Assembly: GCA_030536995.1 (NCBI GenBank)
Contig: JAUNOY010000010.1
Coordinates: forward strand, 30,472-94,471
Length of the DNA: 64,000 nt
DNA from: Eubacteriales bacterium
GTDB taxonomy: Bacteria; Bacillota; Clostridia; Lachnospirales; Lachnospiraceae
Direction of reading: 5' to 3'
Position numbers and translations under genes: made by a program. Of this stretch, positions 41,248 through 49,801 are shown one piece after another (position 1 is the first letter of the stretch; each line of letters opens with the position of its first letter). Under the pieces are notes generated by a model, which searched no databases, was not told the origin of the DNA, and saw nothing but the letters and a program-made list of their open reading frames with translations.

Positions 41248-43530
41248 TCAGACTATCTTATTTATCAGTTCCTGAATTTCTTCTTTTGAACCGTATCTGC
41301 CAAGCCATGCATCCATATATCCGATAGCATCCACTTTTTTCGCATAAGCCGTCGCTGCCCTGCTGCCCTGATACAGATCTTCCAGAATAATATTTCCCAG
41401 TTCTTTTTTTACATAGGACGAACCAGATTCCCGAATCGCTTTCCTGTAACTTTCAAACGCCGCCGCAGTCTGTCCTTGTTTCATCCGGACATCTCCGATA
41501 AGTTTAAGTACCTCAGCCTGTTTATCTTTAAGAATCATATAGTTTCTGATTTCTTCGCAGAGCAACTCCAACTCCTCAGACTTATCCACAAAGATCAGCT
41601 TAACACGCAGACGAGCAACCTCTGACGGATATCCCAGACGCTCCCACGCCTTTTCCAGAGCCTCACAATATACAGGAATGTTCTTTGCTTCCATGTCTTT
41701 CCGCTCAGCAAGACAGGTTTCTATTTTCCCTGTAATTTCTTCTGTCAGTTCTTCCATCTGAGACATGGACTGTGCCCTCCATACACTGGCAAGACAGATA
41801 TACTCGTCCACCATCCTGTCTCCGGGTAAAAGTTTCTGCCAGAGAAGAGCCAGCTCCGTTGCTTCCTCTGCCATCGCATTCTCTGCAAGCTCCCGGCATG
41901 TTTTTAATGCCGGAATCTTATACTCTTCCAGCAATTTGTCCAACTCAAGCTGTGTGATTCCGTTTGTCGTCTTTTCCCTTGCTCCGACAAAAATTTCAAG
42001 CGCTGTTCTGCATTCTCCCTCCATCCACAGAAGCTCTCCCTTATATTTCAGGAAATAGCCGTCTTCCGGAAAAAGCTCCAGACATTTCCCAAGGTATTCC
42101 CATGCTGTTTCCGTTATTTTATCCTGTCTTGCCCGAATCATTTCGAAGCGGATTTTAAACTTCATAAAGGACGGATTCTCCGGATATTTTTCCAGAAGCA
42201 TATCTGTGATTCTCTCAGCTTCTTCCATTTCACCAAATTCATAATGTCCGGCAGCTTTTCGGAACAACTGTATATCTTCTGTAAATCCATGCATCCGCGC
42301 TGTCATAGTTCCCATTTTTTCCCGAAGCTGAAGCATTCTGTATGCCTTGGAAACCTTCTCTGTATACATCAGCGTCAGTATAGCCGTTTCAAATACCTCG
42401 TCCTCAAGCTCAACCAGAACAGGATGATAAAAGCTGTAAATATTTACGAAATCTTCCCTTCCGATAAAATCTGCGCTGAGCTGTACTCTGTAGTATTCCT
42501 GGTATATCTCTGTCAGTTTCCGGAAATTTCTTTTTTCAGTAAGCTCTGCAAGGGATTTGTCATTTTCCCTGATGCGCGCTTTTAAATCCATCTCAATCTC
42601 TTTTGCAAGAAGAAGCTGTCTTTTCAGTCTCAGCCTGTGCGTCCGCTTCGCAGTTGCCAGATGATACATCTTGCGGATTACCGCGTCTGCCCTCATACGA
42701 AACGTATTTATTTTCGGCATGTATTCTTCCCGGAATTCCTTATAAGTAATATCATGGAACTCTACTGCGTCATGGGATTCCCTCTCGCCGTGAGGAGGAA
42801 TATAAGACCACTCGTCTCCGTAATGCCAGATCAGATAATCACTGATCCTGTTTGGAACCATAACGTCAAGTCCCTCGAATTTCCTGTATTTCACAGGGAA
42901 CATCTCATCCTTGTCAAACAGGAACGGGCATCCTCCCCAGCGCATGGCATATCGATCACAATCCTCTTCTTTGTAGGAAAACATAATCTTTTCCAGCTTC
43001 TTTAATGTTTTGTCCTTTCCAAGGAATAAATAGGACATAAGATATTTGAAATAGAGACGCGCCGGTATCTCCCATCTGTTTCCGAATACAACCACAATAT
43101 TGACCAACTCAGAATAAATCATCAGATGGGTTCTGTATTTCTCATATTCCTTATCATCTGCCGGAATCGGGTCAAGAGTCAAAACATCCACAATCTCCCC
43201 GGCCTTATCTTTACCGATAATCTGATGTCTGTGTATGGCGCATGTATCTGTTGACGCATAGCGCGGAAAAGTATTGGTGTAGTTTCTGTCTACATCCACA
43301 CACTGTACTGCTCTCTCAGGCGGAAGCTCCGTCTCGGCAAGAGCGACAAATTTATCCCAGTCATCTCTTGGCATATAAATATCCACATCGTCGTCCCAGG
43401 GGATAAATCCTTCGTTTCGTACAACACCGATGAGACTTCCACCTGCCATCACATAGCGCAGATTATGTTTTTTACAGATTTCATCAATCTCCTTCAAAAG
43501 CTGCAGAAGATATTGCTGTTTTTCTGTCAT
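41248..43530 (-). CDS. LicD-family phosphotransferase with helical repeat C-terminus (760 aa)
   Basis: N-terminal LicD domain (about 1-260) with AGGSLIGVVRNEGFIPWDDDVDIYMPRDDW, including the acidic metal-binding cluster. LicD proteins transfer phosphocholine or related phospho-groups to surface glycans or teichoic acids. The C-terminal ~480 residues are helical with TPR-like pairs (for example AGHYEFGEMEEAERITDMLLEKYPENPSFMKFKIRF), likely for protein contacts. The gene starts immediately after the upstream fusion enzyme stops. Confidence 0.88.
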   Translation of the reverse strand: MTEKQQYLLQLLKEIDEICKKHNLRYVMAGGSLIGVVRNEGFIPWDDDVDIYMPRDDWDKFVALAETELPPERAVQCVDVDRNYTNTFPRYASTDTCAIHRHQIIGKDKAGEIVDVLTLDPIPADDKEYEKYRTHLMIYSELVNIVVVFGNRWEIPARLYFKYLMSYLFLGKDKTLKKLEKIMFSYKEEDCDRYAMRWGGCPFLFDKDEMFPVKYRKFEGLDVMVPNRISDYLIWHYGDEWSYIPPHGERESHDAVEFHDITYKEFREEYMPKINTFRMRADAVIRKMYHLATAKRTHRLRLKRQLLLAKEIEMDLKARIRENDKSLAELTEKRNFRKLTEIYQEYYRVQLSADFIGREDFVNIYSFYHPVLVELEDEVFETAILTLMYTEKVSKAYRMLQLREKMGTMTARMHGFTEDIQLFRKAAGHYEFGEMEEAERITDMLLEKYPENPSFMKFKIRFEMIRARQDKITETAWEYLGKCLELFPEDGYFLKYKGELLWMEGECRTALEIFVGAREKTTNGITQLELDKLLEEYKIPALKTCRELAENAMAEEATELALLWQKLLPGDRMVDEYICLASVWRAQSMSQMEELTEEITGKIETCLAERKDMEAKNIPVYCEALEKAWERLGYPSEVARLRVKLIFVDKSEELELLCEEIRNYMILKDKQAEVLKLIGDVRMKQGQTAAAFESYRKAIRESGSSYVKKELGNIILEDLYQGSRAATAYAKKVDAIGYMDAWLGRYGSKEEIQELINKIV

Positions 43531-45927
43531 TTAAAATCCTCCTAAAAGTTCCATAAACAGTTCCACAGAAGTTCTGTTGTTTTTTTCACAGTCAACAGAA
43601 ATAGTCTTCACTTTCCCATTTTCCCATGCTTTCATTCCTTCATAAACGCCATCCGCAGACGGAGCAACCAGAGTTCCTCCACAGGCAGTCATCAGACAAT
43701 GAGGTCCCGGAACATCTGTCGCAATCATCGGCACTCCCAGAACTGCAGCCTCAATGAGAACAATACCAAGTCCCTCGTAATCCGACGTAAGAATAAAAAA
43801 ATCACATTTTTTTAATACAGGCATTGGATTTGCCATAGAACGTATCAATATAATATGATCTCCCGCCTCACAGTCCGATGCTATTTTACAGGTTTCCTCA
43901 TAAAGATTCCCGACACCTCCAATTATGATCAGCCAGGTGTCCGTATTCTCCTTCCAGTATCGGTTAAAAGCCTCTATCAGCCTGTCATGTCGTTTTTCTC
44001 CGGAAAATCTTCCGATAGAGATAAATTTTTTATCACCATTTCCAAGTATTTCCTGCAATTCTTCCAGCGATACGTTAGCTCTTGTCTCCTCATCAAAAGA
44101 AATTTTTTGCTCTGCTCTGTTTTTGATGTACTCTTCATCGATACAATTTGGAATCACTAAAATATTATCTTCTCTGTTGCTGATTTCCACAATGGACTTT
44201 GTAATGTCTGTGCTCACCGCTGCCACATGGTCACATACTCCATAGGTATCCCGAAGTACATATCTGTTAGGGTTTTTCTTCGTCTCCGTCTCCCTGACCA
44301 TATCATTATGAACCCATACAGTTCTCGGGAACGGACACCTTTCTATCAGGGACAGCATATAATTTTCATACCCATTATAATGAATCACATGACAAAACCG
44401 GGAATTTCCGAAATGTTTTTTCCATTCACGCTTATAGGCCTGATCCAGACGCTTTCCAATTCCCATTCCTCGAAATCCTGTTTTAAAATAAACAGCCTGC
44501 GCAAACGCAGTGAGTACATCCAGATTCATCTCACTGGCAATCGGGTATACCCTCACATCCCCTTCAAGAACATCAAGATGCCAGGGTACTTCCTTCAGCG
44601 AATTTCCTCTATATGAAATAAAGAAATTATATTTGTCCTGATCTATCTGTTTCAGAAGATTACAAAAGGCCATAGTTATTCCGTTTCTGTCAAAATTCCC
44701 TGCATAAAGCAACACGTTTTCTTTTCCGTTTGATGAAAGTCTGTGTACCTCACAGATTTCCTCTTTCAGAACCACCTGTCTGCAAAGCTTTTCGGTTCCT
44801 CCCACATGCTCATAGGTACAGTATTTTTTTAGAAATGCCTTCTCTAAAGGCCGTGACGGCGTCTGAAGGAGCTTTGCAACCTCTTCAGGTGTACGCACAA
44901 GCGGAAATGGATATGTCCGAATGTCCTCATAAACTCCTCTGCTTCCCATATACTCTTCCAGATCGTAGGCAAAAAGAATAATTTTACGTCCTGTATTGGC
45001 ATAATCGTACATGACACTGGAATAATCGGTAATCAACGCATCACAGGCATTCAGTACCTCATAGGTATCATACTTATCAGGAAATGGCAGAATATGGCTG
45101 TAATCGCTGAAACTAAGTGCGTTTCCCACAAACGGATGAAGTTTTACGAGAAGGATTTGTTTTTCCTTTAAAAGCCCGTCCAACCGCTTCAGATAACCTC
45201 TGATTTCCTCTACAGAATCATTTTTGTCAACAGCGTCCGCTTTCCCTCTGAAAGTTGGCATATAAACAAAAAGCTCCTTCTCCTTAAACCCCAGAGTCTC
45301 CTTCATTCTGATTCCCGCCTCAGGATGGAGGAAAATTTCATTTCTCGGATAACACTCATGAAGAATCTCTCCCTGATACAGTTCCGGGAGCATATAGGCA
45401 CCTGACATCTTCTCTTCCATGAACGCATTGGGAAATAAAAGATAATCCGACATCAGCAGATTTCTCATTACATTTCCCATACTGTATCTCTCTTCAGTAT
45501 TATCTCTCCCCATACATTTCAAAGGTGTACCATGCCATACATTAAGATATACCTGTCCGTCTTTTTTGATAAAACGTCCGGGAAAGGTGCTGTCGTTTAT
45601 CAGTATCCCCGCCCTGGAAAGGCAGCGATAATAAGAAAGACTTCCGACCTGAACAATCCTGCCCGCCTTTAGCCCATATTGCTCTAATTTTTTCTCAACT
45701 GCATCCCTGAAGCCCTTTGCATAAGAAATTACAATTGTATAGTCTCTGTATAGCGGCCTGTTCAGTTCTTTTACAAGGGCAAAGATATTACTCTCCAGAC
45801 CGCGTCCGCTTCTTGATTCCAACAAAATCATTTTGGAATCTACAGATTCTTTTTCATACAATGTATTATAAAGAGGATACCAGGTACCACTTCTTAATTT
45901 CTTTTTTATTTTAGTCAATACCGACAT
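43531..45927 (-). CDS. CDP-glycerol glycerophosphotransferase fused to GT4 glycosyltransferase (798 aa)
   Basis: N-terminal TagB/TagF-like domain (about 1-380) with NVWHGTPLKCMGRDN, VKLHPFVG and LITDYSSVMYDYANTGRKIILFAYD. C-terminal GT4 domain (about 400-795) with SIGRFSGEKRHDRLIEAF and the E-x7-E motif EGLGIVLIEA. A single protein could add glycerol phosphate and a sugar to the same chain. It overlaps the upstream gene by 17 bases. Confidence 0.92.
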   Translation of the reverse strand: MSVLTKIKKKLRSGTWYPLYNTLYEKESVDSKMILLESRSGRGLESNIFALVKELNRPLYRDYTIVISYAKGFRDAVEKKLEQYGLKAGRIVQVGSLSYYRCLSRAGILINDSTFPGRFIKKDGQVYLNVWHGTPLKCMGRDNTEERYSMGNVMRNLLMSDYLLFPNAFMEEKMSGAYMLPELYQGEILHECYPRNEIFLHPEAGIRMKETLGFKEKELFVYMPTFRGKADAVDKNDSVEEIRGYLKRLDGLLKEKQILLVKLHPFVGNALSFSDYSHILPFPDKYDTYEVLNACDALITDYSSVMYDYANTGRKIILFAYDLEEYMGSRGVYEDIRTYPFPLVRTPEEVAKLLQTPSRPLEKAFLKKYCTYEHVGGTEKLCRQVVLKEEICEVHRLSSNGKENVLLYAGNFDRNGITMAFCNLLKQIDQDKYNFFISYRGNSLKEVPWHLDVLEGDVRVYPIASEMNLDVLTAFAQAVYFKTGFRGMGIGKRLDQAYKREWKKHFGNSRFCHVIHYNGYENYMLSLIERCPFPRTVWVHNDMVRETETKKNPNRYVLRDTYGVCDHVAAVSTDITKSIVEISNREDNILVIPNCIDEEYIKNRAEQKISFDEETRANVSLEELQEILGNGDKKFISIGRFSGEKRHDRLIEAFNRYWKENTDTWLIIIGGVGNLYEETCKIASDCEAGDHIILIRSMANPMPVLKKCDFFILTSDYEGLGIVLIEAAVLGVPMIATDVPGPHCLMTACGGTLVAPSADGVYEGMKAWENGKVKTISVDCEKNNRTSVELFMELLGGF

Positions 45928-47074
45928 ATTTTCTTACCTCTTCGCAAATATGCCGCATACACGGCTCATTCACCTCATTAAAAAACGCGTTGCAGGTTCT
46001 GCGCTCTTCATCGTACTTATCCCTGCCGTCAAAAGCGTCGTGAATCGCAGTCATAAATTCTTTCATTGTATCCGGTTTCGCCCCCGGAGTCACATCGTCA
46101 TAAACAAAATTCATGCCCCGCCCCTCCAAGTATCGTTCTTTATCATAAGGCAGAAATACCATTGGCCGATCAAGAAGCAGATAATCAATGTAAATACTTG
46201 AATAATCTGTAATAAGAAGATCGAAGATGTTTAAAATTCCTGCAACATCTTCCGCCTGCTCATTTCCCAGATAACGAATTCTGTCTGAAACATATTTCCC
46301 TGCATTCCCCTTCTCATTTATGTGCGTGCGCAAAAAAAGCAGAATGTTCTCCTTTTCCAGAAAATCCTCCAGCTTTTCCCTATCAAAATCAGGAAACGGA
46401 AACAGCTCTGTTGTTCCGTAATCCCGGAAGGTCGGCGCATAGAGTATGGTTTTTTTATATTCCGGCAATTCTCCGTAAATTTCCTTCAATATAAGCCCAC
46501 GGTCATTCTCTTTATAGAACATATCGTTTCGGGGCTGCCCCCACACTTTAATCATGGACTCCGGAACATCAAAGCTTTTAGCCATAACTGGAATCAGAGA
46601 TTTGGAACATGTCAGAATACAGGTATAATTTTCCGTAAAAATTTTCCGAAAATAAATTCTCGAAATCTGACTGAGATTTGGATCTTCCAGAGCTATTTTT
46701 TTCAATGGAATCCCATGCCAGAGATTAACAATCATCCTCTTCTTTCCCAGACGTACTCCATAAACAGGAAGTCCTGCAGAAGTCATCCAGACTCCTGCTT
46801 CCAGAGCCTTTCTCATCCCTTGTACAGACTCCGTTTCAATGAAATATTCCGCGCCGTACTTTCTGCTTAATTTTTCCCGGAGTTCCCTGTCATTGATGAC
46901 AAATAACGGCGTAATATCTTTATAGTTCTCTTTTACATATTCAAACAGATACCTGGAATTATAATTGTAATGACAGTTATCTGTAGAAGAAAAGACCCAG
47001 ACTTTCGGGTCCGGCTTCTGGTATCCCAGCAGCCGGACTGCCTGCGCCTTTATCAGGTTTTTAAACTTACCCAA
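45911..47074 (-). CDS. CDP-glycerol glycerophosphotransferase family protein (387 aa)
   Basis: TagB/TagF-type membrane-associated transferase adding glycerol phosphate from CDP-glycerol. Motifs: NLWHGIPLKKIALEDP (about 115), RTHINEKG and LITDYSSIYIDYLLLDRPMVFLPYD (about 285). 387 residues is close to the single-domain priming enzyme TagB. It lies one base after the acyltransferase gene. Confidence 0.92.
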   Translation of the reverse strand: MGKFKNLIKAQAVRLLGYQKPDPKVWVFSSTDNCHYNYNSRYLFEYVKENYKDITPLFVINDRELREKLSRKYGAEYFIETESVQGMRKALEAGVWMTSAGLPVYGVRLGKKRMIVNLWHGIPLKKIALEDPNLSQISRIYFRKIFTENYTCILTCSKSLIPVMAKSFDVPESMIKVWGQPRNDMFYKENDRGLILKEIYGELPEYKKTILYAPTFRDYGTTELFPFPDFDREKLEDFLEKENILLFLRTHINEKGNAGKYVSDRIRYLGNEQAEDVAGILNIFDLLITDYSSIYIDYLLLDRPMVFLPYDKERYLEGRGMNFVYDDVTPGAKPDTMKEFMTAIHDAFDGRDKYDEERRTCNAFFNEVNEPCMRHICEEVRKYVGID

Positions 47075-47075
47075 T

Positions 47076-48179
47076 TTATTTTTCTCCTTTTCCTTTACGC
47101 GGTCCGAACTTTCCAGTAAGCCACGGGAAATAATTGTTTACAATAGAGATAACACCACATTCCAAAAGCATCAGCTCACACAGGATTCCGGTACACTCCA
47201 GAATGTAGCGCAGTCCCCCCACTTCTGAAAGGCCGTACATGGACCGCCATCCGTTGATCATCAGTGCCTTGAAGCCAAGAGTTCCATGTGTCGCCATAAT
47301 AATCAAAGAATTTTTTCCACAGAAATTCAGGAAAGTCATCTTCCACCATTTCTCCAGATATTCCAGCACAAGAATCACGCCCATTGATCCCATGATTCCG
47401 TTTACATACATCAGAACCGGATATTTTCCGACTCCCAGCATATTAATATCCACTCCCGGATTCTTCTGAGAGAGGAAAATGGTTGCCACCGTCATTGCAA
47501 GACCGATAAGAAAACGAAGTTCTCTATGCTGAAGCTTTTTAAATACCAGATAACAAACATATCCTGCCCCTACAAACCAAAAGCCCAGAATTCCCTTGCT
47601 TACAGTCAGAAGCGGGAATGAAAGAATTTTATAATTTACGGAACTGAAATTATCCTTCAGATAATCAAGAAGCTGTATGCTGCATGCTGTTGTGACAATC
47701 GGAACAACTGCGCTGAGCGCTTTTACCCATTTCGGAGATTTCATGACAAAGATAAAAATCACCTGAGCAATAAACAGAGACGGTAAAAACCACAGTGCAC
47801 TGATACCTCGAAGACTTAAGGTACTGTATCCCTGATAAAGCACTTTATCTATAAGCTCTGAGAAGGGTTTACCTTTTACCAGAACAACTCCCATGTTATA
47901 CAGCATTACAATGGCACTGTAACCGAAATACGGGATCAGAAGACTCTTTGCATGTTTCCATATATACTGCCCCGGAGATGTCTTTCTAAATGACTGTCTC
48001 ATAGCCAGAAGATAACCGGAAACTATATAAAATATAACCAGTTTAAATGCCCCGAACCAGATGTCTACCGGATTGTTGATGGTTGTAATATGCCCGAACA
48101 CAACCATCAGGATTCCACAGCCCTTGGCAGCGTCAAGATATCTCTTTCTCTCTGTCACAGTTGTCGGTATTGTATTCAT
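47076..48179 (-). CDS. Membrane acyltransferase, OafA/acyltransferase-3 family (367 aa)
   Basis: About ten hydrophobic segments. The N-terminal RYLDAAKGCGILMVVFGH matches the family's catalytic His region (R-LD--KG----V--GH). Such proteins O-acetylate surface polysaccharides or teichoic acids. Its location within the CDP-glycerol cluster suggests acetylation of this polymer. Confidence 0.9.
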   Translation of the reverse strand: MNTIPTTVTERKRYLDAAKGCGILMVVFGHITTINNPVDIWFGAFKLVIFYIVSGYLLAMRQSFRKTSPGQYIWKHAKSLLIPYFGYSAIVMLYNMGVVLVKGKPFSELIDKVLYQGYSTLSLRGISALWFLPSLFIAQVIFIFVMKSPKWVKALSAVVPIVTTACSIQLLDYLKDNFSSVNYKILSFPLLTVSKGILGFWFVGAGYVCYLVFKKLQHRELRFLIGLAMTVATIFLSQKNPGVDINMLGVGKYPVLMYVNGIMGSMGVILVLEYLEKWWKMTFLNFCGKNSLIIMATHGTLGFKALMINGWRSMYGLSEVGGLRYILECTGILCELMLLECGVISIVNNYFPWLTGKFGPRKGKGEK

Positions 48180-48192
48180 AATTTATCCTTTC

Positions 48193-49767
48193 TTAATATC
48201 CTTTGGATTTTAAATAATCCAGTGTTCGTCTGCAGTTATTCTTGTCTGTATACGCAAAACGCTCTTTTCTCATTGCTCCGTATCTCTCTTTTTCGGCAAA
48301 ATCATTTCTTACATATTCTTTGATTTTTTCCGCAAGTTCTTTTTCAGTAAGACAGCGGTCACCGAAAAGTTCTTTTTCCATATCAATATAACTTCCATGC
48401 GCTTTCATATAAAGCTCATAGTCAAACTGATAAAAAATTACCGGCTTTCCAAGATAATACACATCCCAGCTCACACTGGAATAATCCGTGATCAGCATAG
48501 AACATTCCATAATCAATTCATTGAGTTGCCTGCTTCCATGAGGGATTAATTCCACTCTTTCGTTTTTTTCCTGAAATGCATTTAAATATTCCCGCATTTT
48601 AGGATGGATGTGGAAAACCAGTTTGACTTTATGTTTTTTTAAAAAGTTCTCAAGCTCCTTGTTTTCAAGAAGACTCCTGTAACATTTGCAGTACTGGCTA
48701 TTGACAAAAACCTCGTTGCCCTGTTCTTCCAGCCACGACCTCCAGGTTGGCATAATCAAAATCTTTTTTTCCGTTTCAGAAGCCCTGTTCTCCAGTACAT
48801 CCCAACGGCAAAAACCCAGAATCGGTACATTCTCCTGCGCATAGCCGAAATTTTTTGTAACGATATCCTGCTCAAATTTTGAGGTGACCGCGAAATGCGT
48901 CATAGGGGTAGAACCTTTTTGTCCAAAATTTTTGTCTACTCTCTTGAAAGCTGTTACTCCATGCTGAAGGAACAAAATCGGCTTTCTGCTCGTCTCTCTT
49001 GTAATAAGGTTTGGCTTTGGCTGCCAGGCAAAGCTATGCGCTCTGGAATCGGACGCTACATAGACTCTAGCCGCCAGAAGATACAGCATATGCTTAAAAC
49101 TCATAAAAGAAACAATTTGTTTATTATATTTTTCCGTTTTTTTCCACTGAACGGATTTTTTATCCATAATATAAAAAACCCGTTTCTTCTCTTTCTCCGG
49201 CAGTTCTTCCATACAATACTGGAAAAAGTAAAAACCGTTGTCCTGAGCCTCTCTTGCATACTTTTCGTAGACAAGCCAGATTCGCCTTTTTTCCCAATAA
49301 GGCTTCAGTGCTTTCCAGATGGCAAATGCCAGAAACTCTTTTGCCGCCACGGCAGGACTATCATATTCTGATTCGGCTCTGTATCGAAAAGTCAGCATAT
49401 GATCCGAGCTTCCCATTGGGAACAAAATAAACCCTGCTCCTGTTTTAATCTCATAACTGCCCAAAATCAATCGAAGTCTCGTTCCTGCATCCAGAATCAC
49501 CGGAACCTGCTGTCCGTTTTTCTGATACAGATACACATCCCAGTCTCCCGGGGCAAGCTCCATGGCGGAAATGTCTGCAGATACAGTAAACTCCTTTTTT
49601 TCCTCTCTGCACTTTACTTCCAGCTTCAACGGATATTGTGCAGGACAGATTACATTTCTGTACACGAGCTTCGCCTCACATATCTCCATAGTTCCGGGGG
49701 CCTCTACAGCAAGACAAAAACTTTTCTGTCTAAGTTTCAGCTTTCTTACCATTATTTTTTCCGCCAT
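48193..49767 (-). CDS. CDP-glycerol glycerophosphotransferase family protein (524 aa)
   Basis: N-terminal beta-rich region (about 1-165, perhaps a membrane or chain-binding module) followed by the transferase domain with PILFLQHGVTAFKRVDKNFG, LVFHIHPKM and LITDYSSVSWDVYYLGKPVIFYQFD. The ATG at 49767 is preceded by AGGAGG and is preferred to in-frame starts at 49788 and 49860, which lack a good site; the last would overlap the upstream gene by 59 bases. It is closely related to the next gene upstream. Confidence 0.9.
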   Translation of the reverse strand: MAEKIMVRKLKLRQKSFCLAVEAPGTMEICEAKLVYRNVICPAQYPLKLEVKCREEKKEFTVSADISAMELAPGDWDVYLYQKNGQQVPVILDAGTRLRLILGSYEIKTGAGFILFPMGSSDHMLTFRYRAESEYDSPAVAAKEFLAFAIWKALKPYWEKRRIWLVYEKYAREAQDNGFYFFQYCMEELPEKEKKRVFYIMDKKSVQWKKTEKYNKQIVSFMSFKHMLYLLAARVYVASDSRAHSFAWQPKPNLITRETSRKPILFLQHGVTAFKRVDKNFGQKGSTPMTHFAVTSKFEQDIVTKNFGYAQENVPILGFCRWDVLENRASETEKKILIMPTWRSWLEEQGNEVFVNSQYCKCYRSLLENKELENFLKKHKVKLVFHIHPKMREYLNAFQEKNERVELIPHGSRQLNELIMECSMLITDYSSVSWDVYYLGKPVIFYQFDYELYMKAHGSYIDMEKELFGDRCLTEKELAEKIKEYVRNDFAEKERYGAMRKERFAYTDKNNCRRTLDYLKSKGY

Positions 49768-49801
49768 CTCTCCTGCCTCCTCTGCCATTGTTTTTCTCTT
49801 T

